Assembly (NCBI RefSeq): GCF_013415885.1
Contig: NZ_CP058910.1
Location: forward strand, 3,348,001 to 3,412,000
DNA length: 64,000 nucleotides
Source of the DNA: Halosimplex rubrum
GTDB lineage: Archaea; Halobacteriota; Halobacteria; Halobacteriales; Haloarculaceae
Reading direction: 5' to 3'
Shown here: positions 17,313 to 26,961 of the stretch, piece after piece
Position numbering within the stretch: position 1 is the first letter of the stretch
Layout: every line of letters begins with the position of its first letter
Made by a program: the position numbers and the translations under genes
Notes under the pieces: generated by a model
Told to the model about the DNA's origin: nothing
Databases searched by the model: none
Seen by the model: the letters and a program-made list of their open reading frames with translations, nothing else

Positions 17313-18812
17313 ATGACCGACGAGGGACTGACGCGGCGGCGCGCGCTCGCGATGAGCGGACTGGCACTGACCGGCGGTCTCGCGGGTTGCGGGAGCGACT
17401 CGAACGGCGGCGGACCGGGGGGCGACCCGTCGAGTCCGGGCGGAACTGCGACCGGGGGGCCCGACGACGGCACCCCGACGAGCGGAGCGACGGCGGCGAC
17501 CGACGGATCGACTGACGCGACCGACGGCGGGGGAGACGGGACGACCCCCGGCACGGCGGCGTTCGAGGACCTGACGGTCCGCGCCGAGCGCGTCGCCTCG
17601 GGGTTCACGTCGCCGCTGGCGCTCGCGATCCCCGAACCGGGTCGGCGGTTCGTCGTCGACCAGACGGGCCAGATCTACCTGCAGGCGGACGGGACGCTCC
17701 GGGAGGAGCCGTTCCTCGACGTGTCCGACCGGATGGTGGACGTGAGCGGCTACACCGAACAGGGACTGCTCGGGCTGGCCTTCCACCCCGAGTTCGCCGA
17801 CAACGGCCGGTTTTTCGTCCGCTACAGCGCGCCCTCGCGCGAGTGGGTGCCCGACGACTACTCCCACACGTTCGTCCTCTCGGAGTTCCGCGCCGACCCG
17901 GGCGCGGCGACCGCCGACCCAGACTCCGAGCGGGTCGTCATGGAGATCGCCGAGCCCCAGTGGAACCACAACGCCGGCGCCATCGCGTTCGGCCCGGACG
18001 GCTACCTCTACGTCGCGACCGGCGACGGCGGTCAGGGCAACGACCAGGGCACCGGCCACGTCGACGACTGGTACGACGCCGTCGACGGCGGCAACGGCCA
18101 GGACCTCACCGGGAACCTGCTCGGGAGCATGCTGCGGATCGACGTGGACGGCGAGGGATCGACGGCCGGGACCGCGACGGGTAGCGGGAACGGCGGCGCC
18201 GGCTCGGACGGACCCGCCCGGAACTACGCGGTGCCCGAGGACAACCCGCTCGTGGGGAGCGACGGGCTCGACGAGCAGTACGCCTGGGGCTTCCGGAACC
18301 CGTGGCGGTTCTCCTTCGGGCCGGACGGCCGGCTGTTCGTCGGCGACGTGGGCCAGGGCGCCTGGGAGGAGGTGTCGGTGGTCGAGCGCGGCGGCAACTA
18401 CGGCTGGAACGTCAAGGAGGGGACCCACTGCTTCCAAGCCGACGACTGCCCGGACCGGAGCCCGCGCGGTCGGCCGCTGCGCGACCCCGTGATCGAGTAC
18501 CCCCACGGCGGCGAGGACGTGAGCGGCATCGCCGTCATCGGCGGGTATCTCTACGACGGCGACGCGATGCCCGCGATGCGGGGGCGGTACCTCTTCGCCG
18601 ACTGGCGGGCGGGCGGACGGCTGTACGCCGCCCGCGAGACCGACGAGGGGCTGTGGCCGACGACGACCGTCTCCGTCGACTCGGAGGCGCAGTTCGGGCC
18701 GATGGTGCTCTCGTTCGGGCGGAATCCCGACGGCGAGCTGTTCGTCTGCACGACCGCGAGCGGGCAGGTCTCGGGCGAGAGCGGCGCTGTGTTCCGGCTG
18801 ACGGGCGCGTAA
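17313..18812 (+). CDS. PQQ-type sugar dehydrogenase (glucose/sorbosone dehydrogenase family), Tat lipoprotein
   Basis: 499 aa. The N terminus has a twin-arginine signal (TRRRALAMSG) and lipobox LAGC near residue 29, followed by a long Gly/Thr/Asp linker to about residue 85, so it is probably anchored on the cell exterior. The rest is a six-bladed propeller of the GSDH family: EQGLLGLAFHPEF, the conserved WNHNAG, LYVATGDGG, WGFRNPWR and DVGQGAWEEV. Soluble relatives oxidise aldoses using PQQ and Ca2+, but many archaeal members have no proven cofactor, so the reaction is family inference. Confidence 0.88.
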   Translation: MTDEGLTRRRALAMSGLALTGGLAGCGSDSNGGGPGGDPSSPGGTATGGPDDGTPTSGATAATDGSTDATDGGGDGTTPGTAAFEDLTVRAERVASGFTSPLALAIPEPGRRFVVDQTGQIYLQADGTLREEPFLDVSDRMVDVSGYTEQGLLGLAFHPEFADNGRFFVRYSAPSREWVPDDYSHTFVLSEFRADPGAATADPDSERVVMEIAEPQWNHNAGAIAFGPDGYLYVATGDGGQGNDQGTGHVDDWYDAVDGGNGQDLTGNLLGSMLRIDVDGEGSTAGTATGSGNGGAGSDGPARNYAVPEDNPLVGSDGLDEQYAWGFRNPWRFSFGPDGRLFVGDVGQGAWEEVSVVERGGNYGWNVKEGTHCFQADDCPDRSPRGRPLRDPVIEYPHGGEDVSGIAVIGGYLYDGDAMPAMRGRYLFADWRAGGRLYAARETDEGLWPTTTVSVDSEAQFGPMVLSFGRNPDGELFVCTTASGQVSGESGAVFRLTGA

Positions 18813-18832
18813 CCCTCGAAAAATACGGCGGC

Positions 18833-19423
18833 TCAGTCCGCGGTGACGGGCTGGCCGTGCTGTACGTCCGTGCCGAGCACGTCGAGGAACGCGGCGATCC
18901 ACTCGGGGTGGTCGGGCCAGGCCTGCGCGGTGACGAGGTTCTCGTCGGTGACGACGCCCTCGGCCCACTCGCCGCCCACGGCGCGCACGTCGGCTTCGAG
19001 CGCGGGGTAGGCCGTGCAGGTCCGTCCCTCGACGGCGTCGGCGGCGACGAGGATCTGCATCGCGTGGCAGATGGCCGCGACCGGCTTCTCCTCGGCGAAG
19101 AAGTGCTCGACGGCGTCGATCACGTCGTCGTAGTTGCGGAGGTACTCCGGGGCGCGGCCGCCCGGGAGCACGAGTCCGTCGTAGTCGGCGGGGTCGATCT
19201 CGTCGAGCGTCGCCGTCAGCTCGAAGTCGTGGCCGCGTTCCTCGAGGTAGGTCTGGTCGCCCCGGAAGTCGTGGACCGCGGTCTTGACCGTCTCGCCCGC
19301 CTCTTTGTCCGGACAGACGGCGTCGACCTCGTGGCCGACCGCCCGGAGCGCCTGGAACGGTACCATTACCTCGTAGTCCTCCCCGAAGTCGCCGGTGATG
19401 AGCAGTAGCTTCTTGCCAGTCAT
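18833..19423 (-). CDS. DJ-1/PfpI family protein
   Basis: 196 aa from ATG 19423. The nucleophilic elbow AICHA places the reactive cysteine at C119 next to H120, and an acidic residue early on (GDFGEDYE, E15 or E18) completes the PfpI-type site. Family members include proteases, glyoxalases and deglycases, and the sequence alone does not separate them. A TATA box 27-34 bp upstream supports the start. It converges on the sugar dehydrogenase with a 20-bp gap. Confidence 0.88.
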   Translation of the reverse strand: MTGKKLLLITGDFGEDYEVMVPFQALRAVGHEVDAVCPDKEAGETVKTAVHDFRGDQTYLEERGHDFELTATLDEIDPADYDGLVLPGGRAPEYLRNYDDVIDAVEHFFAEEKPVAAICHAMQILVAADAVEGRTCTAYPALEADVRAVGGEWAEGVVTDENLVTAQAWPDHPEWIAAFLDVLGTDVQHGQPVTAD

Positions 19424-19449
19424 GGTGTCTCTGAACCCCACTGGATTCA

Positions 19450-19457
19450 CATATTAG
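19450..19457 (-). promoter_or_regulatory. TATA box of the DJ-1/PfpI gene
   Basis: CTAATATG on the minus strand is 27-34 bp upstream of ATG 19423. Confidence 0.55.
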
Positions 19458-19545
19458 TTGGCCGTGCGACAAGATAAAGCTATCTCCACCTGTCGGAATC
19501 GGGACCCGAGCGTCGTCGTTGGGGACGTGAGAGCGCATCTCTCCC

Positions 19546-20358
19546 TCAGTCCAGCAACGCGGGCAGGTCGGCCAGCGAGTCGAGGACAGCGTCGGGATCG
19601 ACCTCGCTGTCGGCGGCGTCGGTTCGGCCCGAGACGCCGGTGAGCACGAGCGCGGTCGCCATCCCGTGGTCGGCGCCCATCCGCAGGTCCGTGTCGAGGC
19701 GATCGCCGACGACGAGACAGTCCTCGGCCGGGACGCCGAGTCGTGCCAGCGCGTCCTCGGCGGCCTCCGGCGAGGGCTTGCCGAGCACGCGGTCAGGCTC
19801 GCGTCCGATCGTGCGGGCGACGGCGCCGACGATAGCGCCCGATCCCGGGACGAACCCCTCGGCTGCGGGGATCGTCCGGTCGGGATCGGTCCCGAGGAAG
19901 GTCGTCTCGTCGTCGACGCCGGCGAGCGCGTCGCGCATGTCGCCGTAGTCGAAGCGCTCGTCCCACGAGGCGACGAACACCGAGGCCGCCCGCGGGTCGT
20001 CGACGAGCCGTTGCCCGGACTCCCGGAGGTACTCGCCCAGCGAGTCGGAGCCGAGGAGGTAGGTCGGATCGTCGGCGTGGTGGTCTCGGAGGTAGTCGCG
20101 GGTGACGGTCGACGCGGGGAGGATCGCCGATTCGTCGGCCTCGATCCCCATGCCCGCGAGGCGGTCGACGTACTCGGCGGGCGTCTTCGTCGGGTTGTTC
20201 GAGCAGAAGCAGACGGCGATCCCCCGGTCACGGAGGGTCGCGACGGCCTCGGCCGCGCCCGGGAGGACGCCGTCGCCGCGGTAGACCGTCCCGTCGAGGT
20301 CGAGGACGACGCCGCGGATCCCGGTCAGCGGACGCTCGGTGTCTGGCGTGGTGGACAT
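19546..20358 (-). CDS. HAD-IIA family phosphatase (NagD-like)
   Basis: 270 aa. HAD motif I is VVLDLDGTVYRGDG (about 16-29), motif II lies in CFCSNNPTKT (about 49-58), the motif III lysine in GKPSPEA, and motif IV in VVGDRLDTDLRMG. The cap between motifs II and III is the type IIA cap of NagD and p-nitrophenyl phosphatases. It probably dephosphorylates small sugar phosphates or nucleotides. ATG 20358 is chosen because the longer frame upstream overlaps the ABC permease gene. Confidence 0.9.
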   Translation of the reverse strand: MSTTPDTERPLTGIRGVVLDLDGTVYRGDGVLPGAAEAVATLRDRGIAVCFCSNNPTKTPAEYVDRLAGMGIEADESAILPASTVTRDYLRDHHADDPTYLLGSDSLGEYLRESGQRLVDDPRAASVFVASWDERFDYGDMRDALAGVDDETTFLGTDPDRTIPAAEGFVPGSGAIVGAVARTIGREPDRVLGKPSPEAAEDALARLGVPAEDCLVVGDRLDTDLRMGADHGMATALVLTGVSGRTDAADSEVDPDAVLDSLADLPALLD

Positions 20359-20456
20359 TCGGTCGTCGTCCAGCGATACGGGCCGTCGCGGCAAAAGGAG
20401 GGCGGTCGGGGCAGGCCGACGGGCGGGCGGCGGGCGGGGCGGCGACCGGCGACCGC

Positions 20457-21896
20457 TCACCGCAGTTTCCGCTGCCAGCGCGGTCCCGCGCGCTCCGAGA
20501 GGACGACGCCGACCGCCGCGGCGACGAGTGAGACGCCCACGGAGACGCCGACCGCGACGGTCGGCGCCTCGGTGTAGGCCAGGGCCGCGACGACCAGCGG
20601 GACGGCGACGGCCGCCAGCGCCGCGCCGAAGGCGACGAACAGCGGCGTGTCGAACAGCAGTTCGTTCGGCGCGAAGCCGGTGACGTAGGCGGTCACGCCG
20701 AAGACGTAGACAGCGATGAAGGGGAACACGACCGCGCCGACCGCGACCTGAACTGGGGGGAGCCAGACCAGCGACCCGACGAGGTAGACCAGCCCGGCGG
20801 GCACGGACAGCAGGAGGAAGGCGGTTCGCTTGCCGGCGAACGCGTCCGAGAGCGACAGCGGCAGGCGGCGGTACTCCTCGGCCGAGTCGAACTGCGTCAC
20901 CCAGCTGTAGGTGGTAAAGGAGCCGAGCCCGAGCAGGGTGCCCACGGCGATACCGTAGGAGGGGGCGAGCGTCGTCGCCCGCGCGACCTCCCGGACGAGC
21001 AGGACCGTGACGCCGAACAGCACGCCCATCGAGAACAGCACTTTCCACACCGACCCCGACGAGCGGGCGACCTCCAGCAGCGTCCGGGTGGCGACCCCGC
21101 CGTCGTCGCGGATCGCCGAGCGGACCCGCTCGTACCGCTGGGGCGCCGACCGCGCGCCCCCGCTCTCGACCGGCTGGAACGCCAGCGGGCCGGCAACCGC
21201 GAGCGCGAGCGCGGGACCGAACCCGAGGGCCGCCGACCGGAGCGTCGGGTCGAGGTAGAAGCCGTACGGCGAGAGCGCGACGGCGTCGAGCCGCCCCGTC
21301 GCGATCCCGGCGGCGACCGCGAGGACGAGCGCGAGCACGGCCGCCCGACTCCGGGTGCCGACGCCGGTGAGCGTGAGACTGGTCCCGACGCCGAGCGCGA
21401 ACGCGCCGGTCGTCGTCACCCACAGCAGCGCGACGCGGCCGGGCGGGACCCCCGCCGAGAGCGCGACGGCGGCGTAGCCGACCGCCATCGGCACGAGGAA
21501 CAGGCCGGAGTAGTACAGCAGATCCTTGACGACGAAGACCCCGAGGAGGCGCCGCCAGGTGACCGGGAGCGTCCGCGCCGAGAAGACCAGCAGCGTCACG
21601 TCGCCCAGCACGTCACGCAGCGCGTCCCGGCCCACGAGGCCGATAGTGCCGACCTGGAGCCCGAAGAAGAACACGAGGCCGTGCAGCCCCGCGGCCACCG
21701 CGTCGATGGAGGTCCCGGCCACGGTCAGCAGCCAGACGCCGAGGCCGGCGAAGACGGCGATCACGACCGGGAACGCGGCGAAGCGGTCGCCGAACAGCTC
21801 CGCCTGCAGGCGCCACTCCTCGCGGATCATCCGGACGAGCAGCCGCGTCGAGAGGCCGCCGCGGCGGTTCGGTGTCGCCGTGTCCCCGCCGCTCAT
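20457..21896 (-). CDS. ABC transporter permease (ABC-2-like, multi-pass)
   Basis: 479 aa with about 10-12 hydrophobic helices and a conserved early cytoplasmic stretch RMIREEWRLQAELFGDRFAA. It is the membrane partner of the ATPase encoded just upstream, which overlaps it by 4 nt (ATGA at 21893-21896), so the two are co-translated. Direction is probably export, as for most ABC-2 systems without a binding protein. The substrate is unknown. Confidence 0.82.
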   Translation of the reverse strand: MSGGDTATPNRRGGLSTRLLVRMIREEWRLQAELFGDRFAAFPVVIAVFAGLGVWLLTVAGTSIDAVAAGLHGLVFFFGLQVGTIGLVGRDALRDVLGDVTLLVFSARTLPVTWRRLLGVFVVKDLLYYSGLFLVPMAVGYAAVALSAGVPPGRVALLWVTTTGAFALGVGTSLTLTGVGTRSRAAVLALVLAVAAGIATGRLDAVALSPYGFYLDPTLRSAALGFGPALALAVAGPLAFQPVESGGARSAPQRYERVRSAIRDDGGVATRTLLEVARSSGSVWKVLFSMGVLFGVTVLLVREVARATTLAPSYGIAVGTLLGLGSFTTYSWVTQFDSAEEYRRLPLSLSDAFAGKRTAFLLLSVPAGLVYLVGSLVWLPPVQVAVGAVVFPFIAVYVFGVTAYVTGFAPNELLFDTPLFVAFGAALAAVAVPLVVAALAYTEAPTVAVGVSVGVSLVAAAVGVVLSERAGPRWQRKLR

Positions 21897-22681
21897 GGTT
21901 CGCGCCCGTCGGCCCCGGCCGAAGTCGCCGCGGGTCCGGCAACGGCACCGCTCTCGGCTCCCGCCCCGCCCGCCCCGGGTTCGACCTCGCGTCGGAAGTA
22001 GTCGAGCAGTTGCTCGTCGGGGTCGAGGTCGCGGGGGTCGCGCTCGGCGACGAGGTCGCCGTCGCGGACGATCCCCACCGAGGTACACAGCTCCTCGGCG
22101 ACCTCCAGGAAGTGCGTCGAGAGGAAGAGGGTGTTACCCCGCTCGCAGTAGTCGCGCATGTGGTCTTTGACCTCCGCCTGCATGATCGGGTCGAGGTTGA
22201 CCAGCGGCTCGTCGATGAACACGAGGTCGGGCTCGTGGATGAACGTCTGGGCGAGCATCACGCGCTGGCGCTCGCCCTCCGACAGATCGGTCGAGATGGT
22301 GTCGAGCGTGTCGACGAAGCCCAGCCGGTCGGCCCACTCGTCGATGCGGTCCTCGACCCCCGTCAGGTCGCGCACGTCGCCGACGAACTGGAGGTACTCC
22401 CGCGGCGTGAGGAAGCTCGGCGGGTCCTCGCGCTCCGGGAGGATCCCGACCGCTTCGCGGACCGCGAGCGGGTCGCCCACCGGGTCGTGGCCCAGCACGC
22501 TCGCGCTGCCGGCCGTCGGGTCGAGCTGGCCGGTGAGTATCTCGATGGTCGTCGTCTTCCCGGAGCCGTTGGGGCCGAGCAGGCCGAACAGCTCACCCTC
22601 CGGGACGGACAGTGAGAGCGACGACAGCGCCGCCACGTCGCCGTACCGCTTCGTCAGGTCCTCGGTCTCGATAGCAGGCAT
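21893..22681 (-). CDS. ABC transporter ATP-binding protein
   Basis: 262 aa. Walker A is GPNGSGKTT (about 36-44), the signature is LSEGERQRVMLAQ (about 133-145), Walker B is LVFIDEP, and the H-loop is STHF. A proline/alanine/glycine tail of about 30 residues extends past the domain. It drives the permease encoded downstream. A likely promoter element (TATAGTGATTT, about 22742) lies about 60 bp upstream. Confidence 0.92.
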   Translation of the reverse strand: MPAIETEDLTKRYGDVAALSSLSLSVPEGELFGLLGPNGSGKTTTIEILTGQLDPTAGSASVLGHDPVGDPLAVREAVGILPEREDPPSFLTPREYLQFVGDVRDLTGVEDRIDEWADRLGFVDTLDTISTDLSEGERQRVMLAQTFIHEPDLVFIDEPLVNLDPIMQAEVKDHMRDYCERGNTLFLSTHFLEVAEELCTSVGIVRDGDLVAERDPRDLDPDEQLLDYFRREVEPGAGGAGAESGAVAGPAATSAGADGREP

Positions 22682-22787
22682 GTGTGTCTCCGTCGGGCCC
22701 GCCGCGCCCGATAGCTGTCCGATATCGACCGCGGACCCGTATAGTGATTTGGACCTTCAGAACGACTGTCAGAAGAGGGGAGCGCCG

Positions 22788-23204
22788 CTACTCGTCGGCC
22801 GACTCGGTGTCGTCGCGGGTCTCGGCCGCGTCAGTGTCGGCGTCGTCCTCGGTTCCGATGTCGACGGTCACGTCGGCGGCGTCGCCGGCGTCGGTGTCGT
22901 CTTCGGGGGTGTCGATCCGGTCGATACCGTCGAAGTTCGCCCCCGTCGAGTCGTCGTCCTCGCTCGCGGACTCCGCGCGACTCTCGAGGAGCAGCGCGGT
23001 GCCGCCGGCGGCGAGCATGCCGACGCCGGTCGCCCGGACGGCGCGGACGTACCAGTCGGTCGGCTCGAGTTCGCCGGTGTTCTCGAAGCCCGGGAGCGAC
23101 AGCGTCGCCGCGATCCGGGCGCTCAGTCGGGGCGCGACCGTCGCGAACAGTCCTTTGAGGGCGATCGACGCGTAGGCTACCTTTCGGAGTCCTGCGGGGA
23201 TCAT
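22788..23204 (-). CDS. Small membrane-associated protein with acidic tail, function unknown
   Basis: 138 aa. The N-terminal part (about 1-70) contains two moderately hydrophobic stretches, one at about 55-72 (ATGVGMLAAGGTALLLE) that could cross the membrane. From about residue 80 the chain is almost all Asp, Glu, Thr and Ser, a disordered acidic tail. I do not recognise the family, though short proteins of this build are common in haloarchaea. It lies between an ABC gene and the bacterial-PH genes on the same strand. Confidence 0.6.
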   Translation of the reverse strand: MIPAGLRKVAYASIALKGLFATVAPRLSARIAATLSLPGFENTGELEPTDWYVRAVRATGVGMLAAGGTALLLESRAESASEDDDSTGANFDGIDRIDTPEDDTDAGDAADVTVDIGTEDDADTDAAETRDDTESADE

Positions 23205-23314
23205 CCGCCGGAGCTACGGCTCGGTGATCCCTCAATGCACGAGAAGCGGCAATCCCCGTCGGCCGAAGGGCGGCGGGCTCGGACCGGCCCGGTCTCGCCA
23301 TCCCGACGGCGGCG

Positions 23315-25111
23315 TCAGTCGCCGGGAGAGCCGGTCTCGCCGCCGGGTGATCCCGGTCGGGCGGTGTCGGAGACGTCGACGCCGGTGGGACCCGAGCGCT
23401 CGCGCCCCTGGCGCCGACGGGCGAGCGCCCCGTAGAGTTCGTCGGAGACTTCCTCGCGGAGCCGCTCGGCGGTCTCGGCGTCGATGTCGACGGCTTTGGC
23501 GTCCTGACCGGTGATGCTCTGGGAGCCGGCGGTGTCGACGGTGACCGTCGCCAGGTCGCGCCGGCGCTGGAAGACCGTCTGGGAGCTGAAGACTGTCTGG
23601 ACGCGGTGGTAGGGGACGACCTTCTGCCGGCGGACCCAGAACCCGTTGCGGGTGACGACGTGTTCCTCGCCGAGCGCGTAGCCGCGATTTTTCCACTTGT
23701 AGTGGGCGGCGACGGGGACGAGCGGTACGGCGGCCAGCGGGACGTACCAGTACAGTTGGAAGGTCGAGAGGACCGTCCCGCCGTACAGCAGCGCGACGAG
23801 GATCGCCAGGCCGATGGCGTAGCGGAAGCCGTAGCGCAGGCGCGCCCGTTTCGGCGGCCGTTCGAGGTGGTCGTCCTCGAACGCCTCCAGCGACCGGGCC
23901 AGCGAGACGACCCGGTCGCGCTCGGCGACCGGGATCGCCGACTGGGACCCGTTCGACTCCCCGCCCGTCGGCGTGTACCCGGCCGTCTCGATAGTCAGCG
24001 CGGCGTAGCCCAGCGCCCGCGCGAGGACGTTCTCCTCAAGGGTGAGCGTCTGGACCTTCGAGAGGGGGATCGTCCCGCGGAACTTCTGGAGGAGCCCGCG
24101 CTCGTAGCGCAGTTCCTCTTCCCCGCGGTCGAGGCGGAACCCGTAGTAGCGGGCGGCGTTGAGCACGCCCGAGACGAGCGCGAGCGCCGCGATGGCACCC
24201 AGCGCGGCCAGCGGCCCCAGGAACGCGCCGACCAGGCTGTCCAAACCGAAGCCGTACTCCCACCAGCTGTCCGGCTGGGCCATCGAGGCGGCCGACGGCG
24301 CGAAGATCGACGCGCCGAAGAAGAGGAACGAGGCGATCCGGAGGTCAACGGAGATCAGCGCGAGGACCCCGAGTTCGCGCTCGGTGATCGAGAACACCGT
24401 CTCGAAGCGCTCCTCGTCGGTCGCGGTCGTCTCGCCGTCTTCGGCCTTCGCGACGCGGCTCAGGCGGCTTATCTCCGACTGGAGCGCCTCGGCGTCGTCG
24501 ACGGTGACGTACCGGAGCTGGGCCTCCGTCCCGCCGCCGCCGGCCGTCTCCAGACCGACCTCGGCGATCCCGAGGGCGCGCTGGACGACGTTCTGGCTGA
24601 TGTCGACGTTCTGGATGCGACGCAGCGGGATCTCCCGCGTGCGCCGCGAGAGCACGCCCGACCTGATGTCGAACGTGTCCGCGGTGAGCTCGTACTCGAA
24701 GCGACGGTAGCGGGCGACGAAGTAGCCGACGAACGCCACGATGCCGAGGACGATCGCGACGATCGCGCCGATCGCCAGCAGGCTCTGCCCCGAGCCGAAC
24801 AGCGCCGACACGCCGCCCCCGCCGAACACGAAGATCGCGATGACGATGCTGATCCCCTGCTGGGCGATCTGGTAGGGGACCGTCAGCACGTTCAGTTGCT
24901 GTGGCCCCTCGATCCGCGGCGCCGCCGGCGAGGGGCCGGCCGCCTCGCTCTCCTCGGCGGCGGCCGCGCCGACCGTCTCGCGCTCCGTGCCGTCGGTCCG
25001 GGGATCGTCCGCTGGTGGGCCGTCCGCTGGTGGGCCGTCCGCTGGTGGGCCGTCGCCGGTCGGAGGGTCCTCGATCGGTGAGCCGTCGGTCGAGGGGTCG
25101 TCGTCGCTCAT
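23315..25111 (-). CDS. Membrane protein with three bacterial PH (bPH2/DUF304) domains, YdbT-like
   Basis: 598 aa. After a proline/acid-rich N terminus (to about 65) there are three repeats of membrane helix pair plus bPH2 domain. Each carries the family pattern of RRTREIPLRRIQNVD, RGTIPLSKVQTL and RRQKVVPYHRVQTV, followed by a GxATVxxxTAG-like strand. This matches Bacillus YdbT, which pairs with YdbS. Its upstream partner overlaps it by 4 nt (25108-25111). The function is unclear; the Bacillus pair is linked to resistance to an antimicrobial. Confidence 0.85.
   Translation of the reverse strand: MSDDDPSTDGSPIEDPPTGDGPPADGPPADGPPADDPRTDGTERETVGAAAAEESEAAGPSPAAPRIEGPQQLNVLTVPYQIAQQGISIVIAIFVFGGGGVSALFGSGQSLLAIGAIVAIVLGIVAFVGYFVARYRRFEYELTADTFDIRSGVLSRRTREIPLRRIQNVDISQNVVQRALGIAEVGLETAGGGGTEAQLRYVTVDDAEALQSEISRLSRVAKAEDGETTATDEERFETVFSITERELGVLALISVDLRIASFLFFGASIFAPSAASMAQPDSWWEYGFGLDSLVGAFLGPLAALGAIAALALVSGVLNAARYYGFRLDRGEEELRYERGLLQKFRGTIPLSKVQTLTLEENVLARALGYAALTIETAGYTPTGGESNGSQSAIPVAERDRVVSLARSLEAFEDDHLERPPKRARLRYGFRYAIGLAILVALLYGGTVLSTFQLYWYVPLAAVPLVPVAAHYKWKNRGYALGEEHVVTRNGFWVRRQKVVPYHRVQTVFSSQTVFQRRRDLATVTVDTAGSQSITGQDAKAVDIDAETAERLREEVSDELYGALARRRQGRERSGPTGVDVSDTARPGSPGGETGSPGD
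25006..25050. repeat. Three perfect 15-bp tandem repeats
   Basis: CGTCCGCTGGTGGGC occurs three times in a row and encodes the repeated PPADG unit in the N-terminal tail of the YdbT-like protein. Being in multiples of three it keeps frame. Confidence 0.85.
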
Positions 25112-25836
25112 ACGGCGTCTTCGTCCTCGGAGGCGATCGCGAGCCGTTCGAGCCGGGACTGGAGGTCATCGGCCGTGTCGGGCGTGAGTCCGGGGATCGT
25201 CACGTCGGCGCCTCTGGAGCCGGCGGTGTAGACGACCAGCGTCGAGAGGCCGAGCACGCGCTCGAAGGCCGACCGGCGCGTGTCGATGTGCTGGACGCGC
25301 ACGTACGGGACCACGGTCTGAACCGTGGTGAGGACCCCGCGGGTGAGATACAGCGACTCGTCGCGGACGACGTAGCGCCACGACCGATAGAGGAAGACGG
25401 CCCGGACAGCGCCGTACACCGCGAACAGGACGAACAGGCCGGCGCCGACGGCGACCGCGCTCGGCAGCCGGTCGTAGGGGAGGTACTCGGCGGCGACCGC
25501 CCAGGTGATGAACCCGGCGACCAGCGCCGTCAGGAGGGCGCCGACGAGCGGGCCGACGATCCACTCGATGCGGACCGTCGGGTCGAGCGTCCGCGGTTCG
25601 CCGGGGGTCTCGACGGACTCGGCGACCGGACGGTCGTCGGTGTCGGACTCGGGCGCCGGGGCCTCGGCGGCCCCCGGAGCGTCGTCCGACGGCGACCGGT
25701 CGGCGCCGACCCGGGCGTCGTCGCCCGACTCCGCGCCGGCGGCGCCCTCGGCGGGATGGGCGGTGCCGTCGGCGGGCGGCGCGGCGTCGTCCGGGGACGG
25801 ATCCGCCCCGTCGGCGTCGTCGCGGGGATCTGTCAT
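25108..25836 (-). CDS. Bacterial PH (bPH2/DUF304) membrane protein, YdbS-like
   Basis: 242 aa. A disordered acidic/Pro/Ala N terminus of about 80 residues precedes two transmembrane helices (about 93-150) and one bPH2 domain with the signature TTVQTVVPYVRVQHIDTRRSAFERVLGL. It is the usual partner of the larger YdbT-like protein downstream, with a 4-nt ATGA overlap, so the two probably form one complex. A TATA-like box lies 25-31 bp before the start. Confidence 0.85.
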   Translation of the reverse strand: MTDPRDDADGADPSPDDAAPPADGTAHPAEGAAGAESGDDARVGADRSPSDDAPGAAEAPAPESDTDDRPVAESVETPGEPRTLDPTVRIEWIVGPLVGALLTALVAGFITWAVAAEYLPYDRLPSAVAVGAGLFVLFAVYGAVRAVFLYRSWRYVVRDESLYLTRGVLTTVQTVVPYVRVQHIDTRRSAFERVLGLSTLVVYTAGSRGADVTIPGLTPDTADDLQSRLERLAIASEDEDAV

Positions 25837-25860
25837 CGCCTCAGTCGTGGGCCGGGCCCG

Positions 25861-25867
25861 GTTTAGT
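25861..25867 (-). promoter_or_regulatory. TATA-like box of the bPH2 operon
   Basis: ACTAAAC on the minus strand is 25-31 bp upstream of ATG 25836. Confidence 0.45.
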
Positions 25868-25894
25868 GGTATCGGCGTCGGATCGCGCGACCAC

Positions 25895-26869
25895 TCACTC
25901 GTGGCCCGAGACGCGAACCGGCTCGTAGGGCTCTTCGAGGTACTCCGCGTCCGAATCGGACAGCGAGATGTTCAGCGCCTCGACGGCCTGTTCGAGGTGT
26001 TCGACGCTCGTCGTCCCCACGATGGGCGCGTCGACCCAGTCCTTGTCGAGCAGCCACGCCAGGCCGATCTGGGCCATCGTCGCGCCGTACTCGTCGGCCA
26101 GCTCCGCACAGCGCTCGTTGATCTCCCGCCCCCCGCCCTCGAAGTAGGGGTGTTCCCGGGCGTAGTCGTCGGTCTCGCCCCGGGTCGTCGCGTCGTACTC
26201 CTCGTGCGGACGGGTGAGATAGCCCCGCGCCAGCGGCGACCAGGGGATGACCCCCACGTCTTCCTGCTCACAGTACGGGAGCATCTCCCGCTCCTCCTCG
26301 CGGTAGAGGAGGTTGTAGTGGTTCTGCATCGTCTGGAACCGTTCGAGGCCCAGTCGGTCGCTGGCGTGCAGCGCGTCGGCGAACTGGCGGGTCCACATCG
26401 ACGACGCGCCGATGTACCGGACCTTCTCCCGGCGGACCGCGTCGTCGAGCGCGCGAAGCGTCTCCTCGATGGGCGTGTCGTAGTCCCAGCGGTGGATCTG
26501 GTACAGATCGACGGTGTCCATGCCCAGCCGCTCCAGGGAGTCGTCGAGCGCCTGCTCGATGGCCTTCCGCGAGAGCCCGCCCGAGTTGGGGTCGTCGTCG
26601 TCCATCTGGAAGAAGCCCTTCGTCGCGACGACGCTCTCCTCGCGGTGGCCCTCCAGCGCCGTCCCGAGGACGCGTTCGGACTCGCCGAGCGAGTACATGT
26701 TCGCGGTGTCGAAGAAGTTGATACCGAGATCGCGGGCCCGCTCAACGAGTTCGATACCCTCCTCCTCGTCGAGGACCCACTCGCGCCAGTCCGACGAGCC
26801 GAAGCTCATGCAACCGAGACAGATGCGACTGACCTCGACGCCGGTCGATCCGAGTGTCGTGTACTCCAT
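25895..26869 (-). CDS. Aldo/keto reductase
   Basis: 324 aa, a complete TIM-barrel reductase. It has the start pattern LGSTGVEVSRICLGCM, the catalytic aspartate and tyrosine in INFFDTANMYSLG, the conserved histidine in YQIHRWDYDTP, and the NADPH-binding end region PIVGTTSVEHL. The closest match by pattern is the YajO/IolS-like group that reduces aldehydes and ketones. The physiological substrate cannot be read from sequence. Confidence 0.93.
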   Translation of the reverse strand: MEYTTLGSTGVEVSRICLGCMSFGSSDWREWVLDEEEGIELVERARDLGINFFDTANMYSLGESERVLGTALEGHREESVVATKGFFQMDDDDPNSGGLSRKAIEQALDDSLERLGMDTVDLYQIHRWDYDTPIEETLRALDDAVRREKVRYIGASSMWTRQFADALHASDRLGLERFQTMQNHYNLLYREEEREMLPYCEQEDVGVIPWSPLARGYLTRPHEEYDATTRGETDDYAREHPYFEGGGREINERCAELADEYGATMAQIGLAWLLDKDWVDAPIVGTTSVEHLEQAVEALNISLSDSDAEYLEEPYEPVRVSGHE

Positions 26870-26961
26870 ACGCTCCGGAGGGCTCCGCGGCGCAAAAAGG
26901 TGGGTTCCCCGGGCGCTGTCGCCGGCTCTCTGCGGAGGTCCTGAGAAGGGGCCGGCACGGC

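Noticed and set aside
17226-20231. 1001-codon minus-strand ORF
   Set aside because: A frame shadow covering parts of the sugar dehydrogenase, DJ-1 and HAD genes; Arg/Pro-rich composition is non-coding in high-GC DNA.
25006-25050. 15-bp direct repeats as a possible CRISPR or mobile repeat
   Set aside because: Three contiguous copies in a coding linker, no spacers; explained by PPADG repeats.
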